Of a stretch of 64,000 bases of DNA, positions 8,637-16,140 are shown one piece after another (the stretch's first letter is position 1; each line of letters starts with the position of its first letter). The notes below the pieces were generated by a model. The model ran no database searches, was not told where the DNA came from, and saw only the letters and a program-made list of their open reading frames with translations. Origin of the DNA: Microcella frigidaquae (GTDB lineage Bacteria > Actinomycetota > Actinomycetes > Actinomycetales > Microbacteriaceae); the NCBI RefSeq assembly GCF_014200395.1, contig NZ_JACHBS010000001.1, positions 868,001-932,000 on the forward strand, given 5' to 3'. A program made the translations under genes and the position numbers.

Positions 8637-10910
8637 ATGATCCCGCGCGGAACCGTCGTGTCGGGGCCCTACGCCCCCATCCCATCCTCGGTAACGCGCA
8701 CCTCCGTTCGGCTCGGCAGCTGGTTCCAGCGCCACGACGGGGTGGCCCGCGCGCTCGCGGCCGTTGCCACGGTCCTCGGTGCGACGTACCTCGTGTGGAG
8801 GGTGATCGTGACGTCGACCGGGGTGGACCCCTGGCTGTTCTGGCCGCTACTCGCAGCCGAGGCCGTCGGGTATGCCAGCTTCGTCATCATGGTCGTCGAG
8901 ACCTGGCGACTGCCCCCGACGCCGCGTCCGCCCGCACTCGACACGACCGTCGACATCGTCATCGCGACCTACAACGAAGAGCTCGACATCGTCGAGCCGA
9001 CCCTCATCGGGGCGCTCGCCGTGCGCGGTCGCACCACCGTCTACCTCTGCGATGACGGACGTCGCCCCGAGATGCGTGCCCTCACCGAGCGCCTCGGCGC
9101 GGTCTACGTCACCCGGCCCGACAACTCTCACGCCAAGGCGGGCAACATCAACGCCGTATTGCCCCGGCTTCAGGGTGAGCTGCTGCTCGTGCTCGATGCC
9201 GACCATGTCGCCGCGCCCGACATCCTCGAAGCGATGACCGGCTACTTCGCCGACGATCGTGTGGCGCTCGTGCAGTCCGCACACTCGTTCCGCAATCACA
9301 ACTCCGTCATGCACCACGAGTCGGGCCGACACGAGCAGTCGCTGTTCTTCGACGTGCTGCTTCCCGGCCGCAACCGCCTGCGATCGGTCTTCTGGTGCGG
9401 CTCGGCAGCCGTCATCCGGCTCAGCGCGCTGCGCGAGGTTGGCGGCATCGCGACGGTGACCTCGACGGAGGACTTCGAGACCTCCCTGCTGCTCCAGAAA
9501 GCCGGATACACCCTGCTGTACCACAACGAGCATCTGGTCCAGGGGCTCGCGCCGGACAACCTGGCGGCGTACACGGTTCAACGCGCCCGCTGGGCCGAGG
9601 GCACGCTCTCCGCCTTCCACTGGCGGCTTCGCATGCCCTTCGGGCGAGGCGTGAGCGCTTCGCAGAAACTCTCGTACGTGGGCACCCTCCTGCACTACCT
9701 GACTCCGGTGCAGCGCCTGACGTTTGCCGTCTATGTCGTGCTCGTCGGCGCCTACGGACTCGTTCCCGTCGCGATGCCCGGCATCGAGGGCGTCGCCTTC
9801 TGGGCGGCCTGGATGCTCATCGCGGGTCTTACCGCCACCGCGCTGCATCGGGGGGTGACCGGGCGGGTCGAAGGCGTGCGCTCGCTGATGCTGTCGCTCG
9901 AGCCGCACCTGCGCGCCCTGCCGGCGCTGATCACCCGGCGCCCGATGCGCTTCCACGTCACCCCGAAGAACGAGCCCGACCTCGGCGGCTGGGAGGCCGT
10001 GCGCTTCGTGCGCCTGCCGCTCATCGTCGCCCTCACCCTTCTCGCGGTGCTCGTCGCGCGCGGAGTCGACACGGTGGGGATCGCGCTTGGCGGGCCCGCC
10101 GTACTACCGCCGCTATCACTCGGGGCGTTCGCGGTGATCAGCGTCTTCAGCGTGCTCGATATCGCGGTGACGGTGCAGCTGGCGGTGCGCGCGCACCGTC
10201 GCCGCCAGCACCGCACACTGTGGCGCTTTCCCGTCTCCTTGCCCGCGCGCGTCGAGGGCCTCGTCGGGCAGTGTGTCGATCTGCACCAGCGCGGCGCTGC
10301 CGTGGTGGTCGACCGCGCCGCCGCCGAGTTCGCGACCTCCGTCGAGCTCGAGGTCGAGTGCCGTTCGGTCACCGGTGGGCCCGCGACGGCGCGCGGCGTG
10401 TTGACCATCACCTCTCGCGCTGCCGTCGGACCCTCGGGCGCGCGTCTGCGCATCGGCGGACCGGTCGTCTGGCACGACGACGCATCGCGCGACTCTGTGA
10501 GCGAGCACTGCTACGTGGTCGAGCCGTACCAGGCCCGCAACCGGGTGTGGACGCGGCGGGCTCCCCGCGTACCGGTGAACCTCACGGCGATAGTCGGGGC
10601 GAGCGACTCGACCTGCGTCGACGTCAGCATCGGCGGGGCGGCCTTCCTCACTCGTTCGGCAGAAGTTGCGCTGAACCAGCGGGTGCCGATCGAGCTGATG
10701 CTCGACCGCGGAGAGCGCGTGAGCGGCCAGCTCCAGGTTCGCAACGTCACCGCCGTCAGCGGAGGGCTCCTGCGCGTCGGCGGTGTCGCCGACTGGAGTC
10801 ACACGGCCTGGCTCGCGCGCTACGGGGCTGTCGTGCACACCCCAGGGTCACGGGAGCGCGCACGGTCGCAGTCGCTGCGCAGCTCGAGAGTGCCCGTCAG
10901 CGGCCGCTGA
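8637..10910 (+). CDS. Cellulose-synthase-like processive glycosyltransferase with C-terminal PilZ (c-di-GMP-binding) region
   Basis: The 757-residue protein has N-terminal transmembrane helices (about 41-95) and a GT2 catalytic domain with DIVIATYNEE, CDDGRR, DAD (187-189), TED (277-279) and QRARW (315-319). That is the full D,D,D,QxxRW set of processive beta-glycan synthases such as BcsA. More membrane helices follow (about 360-500). A C-terminal PilZ domain carries RxxxR (640-644) and DVSIGG (662-667), the known c-di-GMP contacts. Before it lies a second, degenerate PilZ-like unit with RTLWR at 526-530 but DLHQRG in place of DxSxxG. ATG 8637 was chosen for GGAAGGAC 9-10 nt upstream; ATG 8574 is possible. 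No BcsB homologue is visible. The gene converges on the c-di-GMP operon and overlaps its last gene by 14 bp. Confidence 0.88.
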   Translation: MIPRGTVVSGPYAPIPSSVTRTSVRLGSWFQRHDGVARALAAVATVLGATYLVWRVIVTSTGVDPWLFWPLLAAEAVGYASFVIMVVETWRLPPTPRPPALDTTVDIVIATYNEELDIVEPTLIGALAVRGRTTVYLCDDGRRPEMRALTERLGAVYVTRPDNSHAKAGNINAVLPRLQGELLLVLDADHVAAPDILEAMTGYFADDRVALVQSAHSFRNHNSVMHHESGRHEQSLFFDVLLPGRNRLRSVFWCGSAAVIRLSALREVGGIATVTSTEDFETSLLLQKAGYTLLYHNEHLVQGLAPDNLAAYTVQRARWAEGTLSAFHWRLRMPFGRGVSASQKLSYVGTLLHYLTPVQRLTFAVYVVLVGAYGLVPVAMPGIEGVAFWAAWMLIAGLTATALHRGVTGRVEGVRSLMLSLEPHLRALPALITRRPMRFHVTPKNEPDLGGWEAVRFVRLPLIVALTLLAVLVARGVDTVGIALGGPAVLPPLSLGAFAVISVFSVLDIAVTVQLAVRAHRRRQHRTLWRFPVSLPARVEGLVGQCVDLHQRGAAVVVDRAAAEFATSVELEVECRSVTGGPATARGVLTITSRAAVGPSGARLRIGGPVVWHDDASRDSVSEHCYVVEPYQARNRVWTRRAPRVPVNLTAIVGASDSTCVDVSIGGAAFLTRSAEVALNQRVPIELMLDRGERVSGQLQVRNVTAVSGGLLRVGGVADWSHTAWLARYGAVVHTPGSRERARSQSLRSSRVPVSGR

Positions 10911-13248
10911 GCATCGCCGCTCTGCTTGCCGCCCACGTCGGGAGCTCATCGATCGGCATCGCCTTGGCCGCCCACCACCCCTGGCCGTAGTGCACGCCCA
11001 GGTTGCGCAACTGCTCGGCGAGCTCCTCCGTCTCGATCCCCTCCGCCGTCACCGCCAAGCCGAGTGTGTTCGCGATGGACACGATGTCGCGGATGATCGC
11101 CGACTGCTGAGCGTCGAGCTGCGGGTCGGGCAGGAAGCTGCGGTCGAGCTTCAGCACGTCGAGCGGCAGCGCGTTCGCCTGCGCGAGACTCGAATACCCG
11201 GTGCCGAAGTCGTCAAGGGCAACGCGCACGCCGCGCGCCCGGAGCTTCTCCAGTTGGGTGAGCGCCCCCTCCCCGACGAGCAGCGCGTGCTCCGTCACCT
11301 CGACCACGAGAGAGGTCAGGGGGAGACCATTGCGTTCAGCGGCGTTGACCAGGTAGTCGGAGAGCGTCGGAACCGCCAGCTGGGCGGCGTCGAGATTGAT
11401 CGACACCGCAAGCCCGTCGAGTGCGCCCTCGGCCGCGGCCCGCTCAGTACCCCAGGCCGTCAGCGTTCCGTCGATGATCTGCCACCCGAGCTCGACCGTC
11501 AGCCCCGCACGCGCGATCGCGGGCAGGAACTCGTCCGGGCGCACGAGCCCGACTCCGGGCCTGTTCCAGCGCACCAGAGCCTCGCACGCCGCGATCGCCC
11601 CCGATTCGAGGTCGATGATCGGCTGCACATGGGTGACGAACTCCCCCGAGCGGAGCGCCGAACGCAGTGCCGACTCCTCGCGCATCGCGTCGAGCAGGTG
11701 AGCGTCTCGGTCGGCGATGAAGTACCGCACGGCCGGTCGCGGCTCGGTCGCCTGCGCCGCAGCGAGTGCCGCGGCGGCGCGCTGCACGAGGGCATCCGGC
11801 TGCTGGTCTGCCGCCCCGTCGATGACGGCGCCGATCGTCGCCGATACGGCCACCTGCTCACCGACGACCTCGTGCGTGCGCGTCAGCGCGGCCGACAGCG
11901 CCGCGACGGCGCGCTCGGCTGCAGCGGTGGTCGCATGGGTTCCGACCACGGCGAACTCGTCGGCGGAAAGCCGGAGGACCTCCCCTCCAGGTCGACTGTG
12001 CTGCACAAGGATGCGGGAAACGGCGACGAGTAGACGATCGCCCTCGGCGGCGCCGTAGGCGAGGTTGAAGTCGGCGAATCGATTCATGTCGACGAGAGCG
12101 AGAGTGACGACACGCGGTGATCGACTGCGGCGAACCCTGTCGGTCGCGGCGGCCACCGCAGGTTGCAGGTGCTGGCGGTTAGGGAGCTGCGTGAGGGGGT
12201 CGAACCGACGAGCCCGGTCAAGCGCCTGCTCCTGGTGGTCACGCACGTGCACGAGGTGCAGGATCTCATTGACGCGATCGATCGCGGCGAGAGCATCCTC
12301 ATCCTCGATCACGTGGGCATCCCCGTCCGCTGAGGTCCCCGTGGGGGCGGACCGAGAGTCCGCGGCAACGCGCTCGATGCGCGCGGGAGCACCGGGAGTC
12401 TCCACGACGCGCACGGTCAAGCCGGGTGCCAGCTCCGCCAGGTCAGCGAGCGCCGTGCTCATGATGGACGGGGTGTCGACGCCCGCTGCCACCGACTGAC
12501 TCCAGGTTCCTGAGAGGTCGGCGAGGCGCTGACGCAGCTCGAGTCGGCGACGGGCCTGGTCGAGCCGGGCCGTCTCGACCCGCAGCCTCTCGGTGGCTTC
12601 GCGGTATGTGGACCGAATGTCAGAGGCGATCCACCCGGCCAGGCCCACCCCGAGCAGGATGATGATGCCCGCGAGGAGGGCCTGGGTCTGCTCGGTGATC
12701 GCTCGACGGTTGATGGCCTCGGCCGCACGTGCGCGGGTGATCTCCTGGAAGACCGTGCTGAGTTCGCGCGTGCGCACTTCGAACGCGTCCACGACATCAT
12801 CGGCTGCGCGGCGCTGATCGACCCGTTGCTCGACGGGGACATCATCGAGCGAACGGACGAGGTCGTCCATCGCGGCAAGACTCGCGCGAAAAGGTTCGTC
12901 GGTGAGCTCGTATGTGGTGACCTCAGACGCCGTACGCACCTGCAACCGCTGACCGAGGAGCGCCCGCGCGATCTGCACGTCGCGTGCGGTGGCATCGCCG
13001 CGCGACCACCGGTCGAGCTCGATGATGAGCCCGAATGACTCGCGCTGCACGAAGGTCATTGCCGTGCCGTCGGCCTCCTCGCTGTACAGCCCCTGCAGCT
13101 CGTCATCGTGGGCCGCGACGGAGATGACCGAGGTCAGGAAGAGTGCCACGACCGCGGCCATGAGCACGGCGAGCAGGCCGTACTGTCGCCGCTTCAGACC
13201 GAGAAGTCGCCTGCCCGACACCGTGTTCTCTCCGCCCCCGGATTCCAT
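10897..13248 (-). CDS. Membrane GGDEF-EAL protein, predicted c-di-GMP phosphodiesterase with degenerate GGDEF
   Basis: A 783-residue protein with two transmembrane helices (about 19-43 and 198-220) flanking an extracytoplasmic helical sensor. A coiled-coil linker, a GGDEF domain and an EAL domain follow. The GGDEF signature reads SADEF (428-432) and the inhibitory-site Asp is missing, so cyclase activity is unlikely. The EAL domain looks complete: EAL at 556-558, then SINLD, EVTEHA, LDDFGTGYSS, LKLDRSF and TAEGIET. I predict c-di-GMP hydrolysis. ATG 13248 starts 8 bp after the upstream gene's stop, with AGGGGAT as ribosome-binding sequence. It is the last gene of the five-gene operon that starts at the hybrid kinase. 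Confidence 0.9.
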   Translation of the reverse strand: MESGGGENTVSGRRLLGLKRRQYGLLAVLMAAVVALFLTSVISVAAHDDELQGLYSEEADGTAMTFVQRESFGLIIELDRWSRGDATARDVQIARALLGQRLQVRTASEVTTYELTDEPFRASLAAMDDLVRSLDDVPVEQRVDQRRAADDVVDAFEVRTRELSTVFQEITRARAAEAINRRAITEQTQALLAGIIILLGVGLAGWIASDIRSTYREATERLRVETARLDQARRRLELRQRLADLSGTWSQSVAAGVDTPSIMSTALADLAELAPGLTVRVVETPGAPARIERVAADSRSAPTGTSADGDAHVIEDEDALAAIDRVNEILHLVHVRDHQEQALDRARRFDPLTQLPNRQHLQPAVAAATDRVRRSRSPRVVTLALVDMNRFADFNLAYGAAEGDRLLVAVSRILVQHSRPGGEVLRLSADEFAVVGTHATTAAAERAVAALSAALTRTHEVVGEQVAVSATIGAVIDGAADQQPDALVQRAAAALAAAQATEPRPAVRYFIADRDAHLLDAMREESALRSALRSGEFVTHVQPIIDLESGAIAACEALVRWNRPGVGLVRPDEFLPAIARAGLTVELGWQIIDGTLTAWGTERAAAEGALDGLAVSINLDAAQLAVPTLSDYLVNAAERNGLPLTSLVVEVTEHALLVGEGALTQLEKLRARGVRVALDDFGTGYSSLAQANALPLDVLKLDRSFLPDPQLDAQQSAIIRDIVSIANTLGLAVTAEGIETEELAEQLRNLGVHYGQGWWAAKAMPIDELPTWAASRAAMLSGR

Positions 13249-13256
13249 GTGATCCC

Positions 13257-13790
13257 CTAGTCGACCACGGCGATCGTGCGGAGGCTCCAGTTCCACGCGT
13301 CGAGCAGATCGAAAGCGGGAGAGTCGGCGGCGAACACGATGCGGATCGGCCCGCCCTGGTCCATCGGTATGAGCTCACCATCGCGGAGAACGGCAAGGAG
13401 AGCACCGTTCTCAGTCCACTGAGCGACCGTATCGGCGTACCGGTAATCATTGAGGGCAATCGTCTCAATGCGGGCGTCCGCCGCAATGCCGGCGGCGGAC
13501 AGCAGGTCGGCGAGCGGCACCCCCGTGAAGCTCTGCTGCTCCTCGACGAACGGCTCGACGATGTCGATCTCGACGGTTGCGAGATCCTGCAATTCACCGT
13601 AGGTGAAGTCAACGGTCGTGCCGCCCTCGATCGTCAGCACAACCTCATCGGTCGCGGGTGGGTCGACGGCGAAACCGCCGTAGGCGCTCTCGCTCGACGG
13701 CTCTGGCGCTGGCTCGGCGTTCGAGGTGCACCCGACGAGTGCCAGGGCGACGACGGTCGTGGCGGCCATGAGGCGGAGGGAGGAAATCAT
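13257..13790 (-). CDS. Lipoprotein with oxidoreductase molybdopterin-binding (sulfite-oxidase-type) fold
   Basis: A 177-residue lipoprotein with signal peptide and lipobox ALVGC (Cys at 21). The mature part resembles small stand-alone versions of the molybdopterin-binding oxidoreductase domain: VDFTYGELQDL, FTGVPLADLLSAAGI, IALNDYRYA, MDQGGPIRIVF and a terminal LDAWNWSLRTIAV. The Cys that binds molybdenum in true sulfite oxidases is not present, since the only Cys is the lipid anchor. It is therefore probably a binding or sensing module, not an enzyme. It lies 8 bp upstream of the EAL gene and 48 bp downstream of the cyclase gene, so it may pass a periplasmic signal to the membrane EAL protein (inference). 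Confidence 0.7.
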   Translation of the reverse strand: MISSLRLMAATTVVALALVGCTSNAEPAPEPSSESAYGGFAVDPPATDEVVLTIEGGTTVDFTYGELQDLATVEIDIVEPFVEEQQSFTGVPLADLLSAAGIAADARIETIALNDYRYADTVAQWTENGALLAVLRDGELIPMDQGGPIRIVFAADSPAFDLLDAWNWSLRTIAVVD

Positions 13791-13838
13791 CGGCGTAACT
13801 CTCTTCTCGGGTTCGGACGGCGGGAACGGCGGGTCGGG

Positions 13839-15470
13839 TCAGCCGGGGTCGAGAGCCCGCACGACCGCACTTGCACCCCACGCGCGAAGGGTGTCGTCAG
13901 AGATCTCGGCGGAGGGTTCGACGATCACCAGCGGGGCGGCGGCGGTCTCAGCCAGAGCCGCGGCGAGTCGGGCGACCAGGCCGGCGGGGCTGGTACGGGT
14001 GAGGTTCAGCACGGCCTCGTGGTCAAGACAGAGAAGGGTCGGGGCGACCTGCGCGATCATCCGCAGGTCGCCGGCGTGTCCGGCACCGATACCACCGAGC
14101 GCAACGGTGACGAGACCGAGCGCCCGCAGCTCGTCCGCCACCAGTCGAAGTTCGAGGGACGAGGGCTGGGCATCGACGAGCAGCGTGATGCTGGATGCGG
14201 GCTGCCGCTCGCGCAGCGCATCGACGAGCTCAGCCAGGACACCATCGCGGGCCCACCCGCGGCCGCGCGGTTCGAGAACGAGCACAGCGGGGCGCTCGCG
14301 GTCGATCCCTCGCAGTGCATCGAGAACCGTGTCGGCCGCCTCCCCAGCGTGGGCCGTGCAGAGCTCTCCGCGCAGCACCACGTGCGCGCCGGCGTCGACG
14401 GCATCGCTGAGCGGCACGAGCGGCAGTGCACGTACGGGGGCACGTCCGCGCTCGACCTCTTCAGGAACCGCGCGGCCGTCGAGCGGGTCGCGGACGAGAA
14501 TACGACCGCCGGCATCCTGCATGGCGATGCCGCCGCCGATGCGCTTGGCTTCGTACATGAGACCGTCGGCGGTCGCGATGATCGATTCGAGGGTCTCGCC
14601 CTCCGGCCACAGCGCGACGCCGGCGCTCGCGGCGACGGCCACGACCGCGCCCGACTCGAGCACGAGGTCGTGCGAGACGGCGCCGATGACCCGCTGCGAC
14701 AGCGACACCACCGAGGCCTCGTCGAGAACCTGTTCGGCGACGATGACGAACTCATCACCGCCGAGTCGGGCAACGAGGTCATGGGGTCGCACTTGGGCGA
14801 TGAGCCGCTGTGCGGCCCCGACCAGCACCTCGTCTCCAGCACCATGACCGTGCGCATCATTGACGGCCTTGAACCCGTCGAGGTCGAGGTAGACAACGGC
14901 TCGCAGCTGAGACCCGGTCGGCCGCTGAGCAGCCAGTTCCTCGAGCCCAGCGCGATTGAGAAGCCCGGTCAACGGGTCGCGCAGGGCTCCGAGCCGCAAG
15001 GCGTCGCGCTCCCCTTCCTGCCGGATCAGGGTCGGCAGCAGCGCCGCGCCGGTGCGCAGCGCCTCGATGCCGTCGGGTGAACGGCGCTGGGTCGAATCGA
15101 CCGCGAAGACCAGACGGAGGTCGAACGGTCCGACCCCGGCGACATCGACAACGATCAGCTCGTCCACACCGGCGGCGGCGAAGTCGTCAGCGATGGCGCG
15201 CGTGCAGCGCACCTCTGACACCGGGACGATCGCGGGAGCGGGATACCGTTCCGTCCCCGGGTCGACGGGGTCGACCGGGTCGGTGTGCCGGCGCAAGGGG
15301 TCAAGGGCGGAAGGTGCCGCATCGGACACCCGCCAGGGATCGATGACCATACCGCGCTCATCGACCCAGGCAGCGCGCGCAGCCCACCACCCGCGTTGCG
15401 CGAGAAAATCATCGAGGAATGCCGCGACGAGCTCGCGCGAGCGGTTCTGGGTCAGGCGGTCACGATACAA
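13839..15470 (-). CDS. Diguanylate cyclase with degenerate C-terminal EAL domain (TTG start)
   Basis: A 543-residue soluble protein with an N-terminal PAS/GAF-like part (1-170), a GGDEF domain with intact GGDEF at 237-241, and RPHD exactly five residues before it (the RxxD inhibitory site). This predicts an active, product-inhibited c-di-GMP synthase. The C-terminal third has the length and rhythm of an EAL domain but lacks its catalytic residues: RGEL, LGGIGAG and VEPSAEI stand where EAL, DDFGTG and EGIE would be. The frame is open upstream, but TTG 15470 has GGGGGAGG 6 nt before it and overlaps the response-regulator stop by 11 bp. The upstream extension would be shadow sequence of that gene. 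Confidence 0.85.
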   Translation of the reverse strand: MYRDRLTQNRSRELVAAFLDDFLAQRGWWAARAAWVDERGMVIDPWRVSDAAPSALDPLRRHTDPVDPVDPGTERYPAPAIVPVSEVRCTRAIADDFAAAGVDELIVVDVAGVGPFDLRLVFAVDSTQRRSPDGIEALRTGAALLPTLIRQEGERDALRLGALRDPLTGLLNRAGLEELAAQRPTGSQLRAVVYLDLDGFKAVNDAHGHGAGDEVLVGAAQRLIAQVRPHDLVARLGGDEFVIVAEQVLDEASVVSLSQRVIGAVSHDLVLESGAVVAVAASAGVALWPEGETLESIIATADGLMYEAKRIGGGIAMQDAGGRILVRDPLDGRAVPEEVERGRAPVRALPLVPLSDAVDAGAHVVLRGELCTAHAGEAADTVLDALRGIDRERPAVLVLEPRGRGWARDGVLAELVDALRERQPASSITLLVDAQPSSLELRLVADELRALGLVTVALGGIGAGHAGDLRMIAQVAPTLLCLDHEAVLNLTRTSPAGLVARLAAALAETAAAPLVIVEPSAEISDDTLRAWGASAVVRALDPG

Positions 15471-16140
15471 GACTGGCCTCCCCCCTGCTGGAACTGCGCA
15501 CGCGGATACGGCCAGACTGCCAGAGCCGAATCGCCTCGACCCGCGGGTTGGAGTCGCGGCTGGTGTCAAGGCCGAGCACGGCGTACAGACGGACAAGAAG
15601 GCTCTCGGCGGCGCGCACCGAGGTGCCGCGCGCCTCGGCGAGGGCCCGCGTCGTCGCGCCAGCGGCGAGCATCCGCAGCACCTGCGCCTGGGCCGCATTG
15701 ATGATGATGACCGCCTCATCATCGTGCTCTGACGCTTCAAGCTCAGAGCCGGTCATAGCCGCGTGAACAGCATCGACAATCTGGTCGACCGACCGCACCA
15801 TCGACTTCACGAGGTAGACGACATCCTTCGGCAACAGGTTTCCGTCGGCGACGGCGAGTTCAGGAGACCGGTGGTTCGACAGCACGACGCAGGCGACCCA
15901 GGGGCGCTGCCCCCGTACCTCGCTGATGAACGCAGCACCCGACTGTCCGTCGGTGAAGTTGAGATCGCAGATCAGCAGGTGCGGATCGACATCGCCGAGC
16001 ACAAGTCGCGCCTCGTCGGGCGACGAGGAGACGACAACGTCATGACCATGAAGGCGCAACCCGTCACCGACAAGAGCGGCGATGAGCGCGTCGTCGTCGA
16101 CGACGAGGATCCGCCAGCAGCTAGGCGAACGATCGGTCAT
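15460..16140 (-). CDS. Response regulator, REC domain plus LuxR-type helix-turn-helix
   Basis: A 226-residue protein. The N-terminal receiver domain carries the acidic pair in VVDDD (14-17), phospho-acceptor Asp59 (LLICDLNF), a Ser near 87 (VVLSN) and Lys near 104. The C-terminal half is a LuxR-type HTH (AAQAQVLRMLAAGATTRALA followed by TSVRAAESLLVRLYAVLG). ATG 16140 overlaps the hybrid kinase stop (ATGA), which fixes the start and implies translational coupling. The kinase is its obvious partner. The regulator probably controls transcription of this operon or of the exopolysaccharide gene, but no target site was identified. Confidence 0.88.
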   Translation of the reverse strand: MTDRSPSCWRILVVDDDALIAALVGDGLRLHGHDVVVSSSPDEARLVLGDVDPHLLICDLNFTDGQSGAAFISEVRGQRPWVACVVLSNHRSPELAVADGNLLPKDVVYLVKSMVRSVDQIVDAVHAAMTGSELEASEHDDEAVIIINAAQAQVLRMLAAGATTRALAEARGTSVRAAESLLVRLYAVLGLDTSRDSNPRVEAIRLWQSGRIRVRSSSRGEASLVS

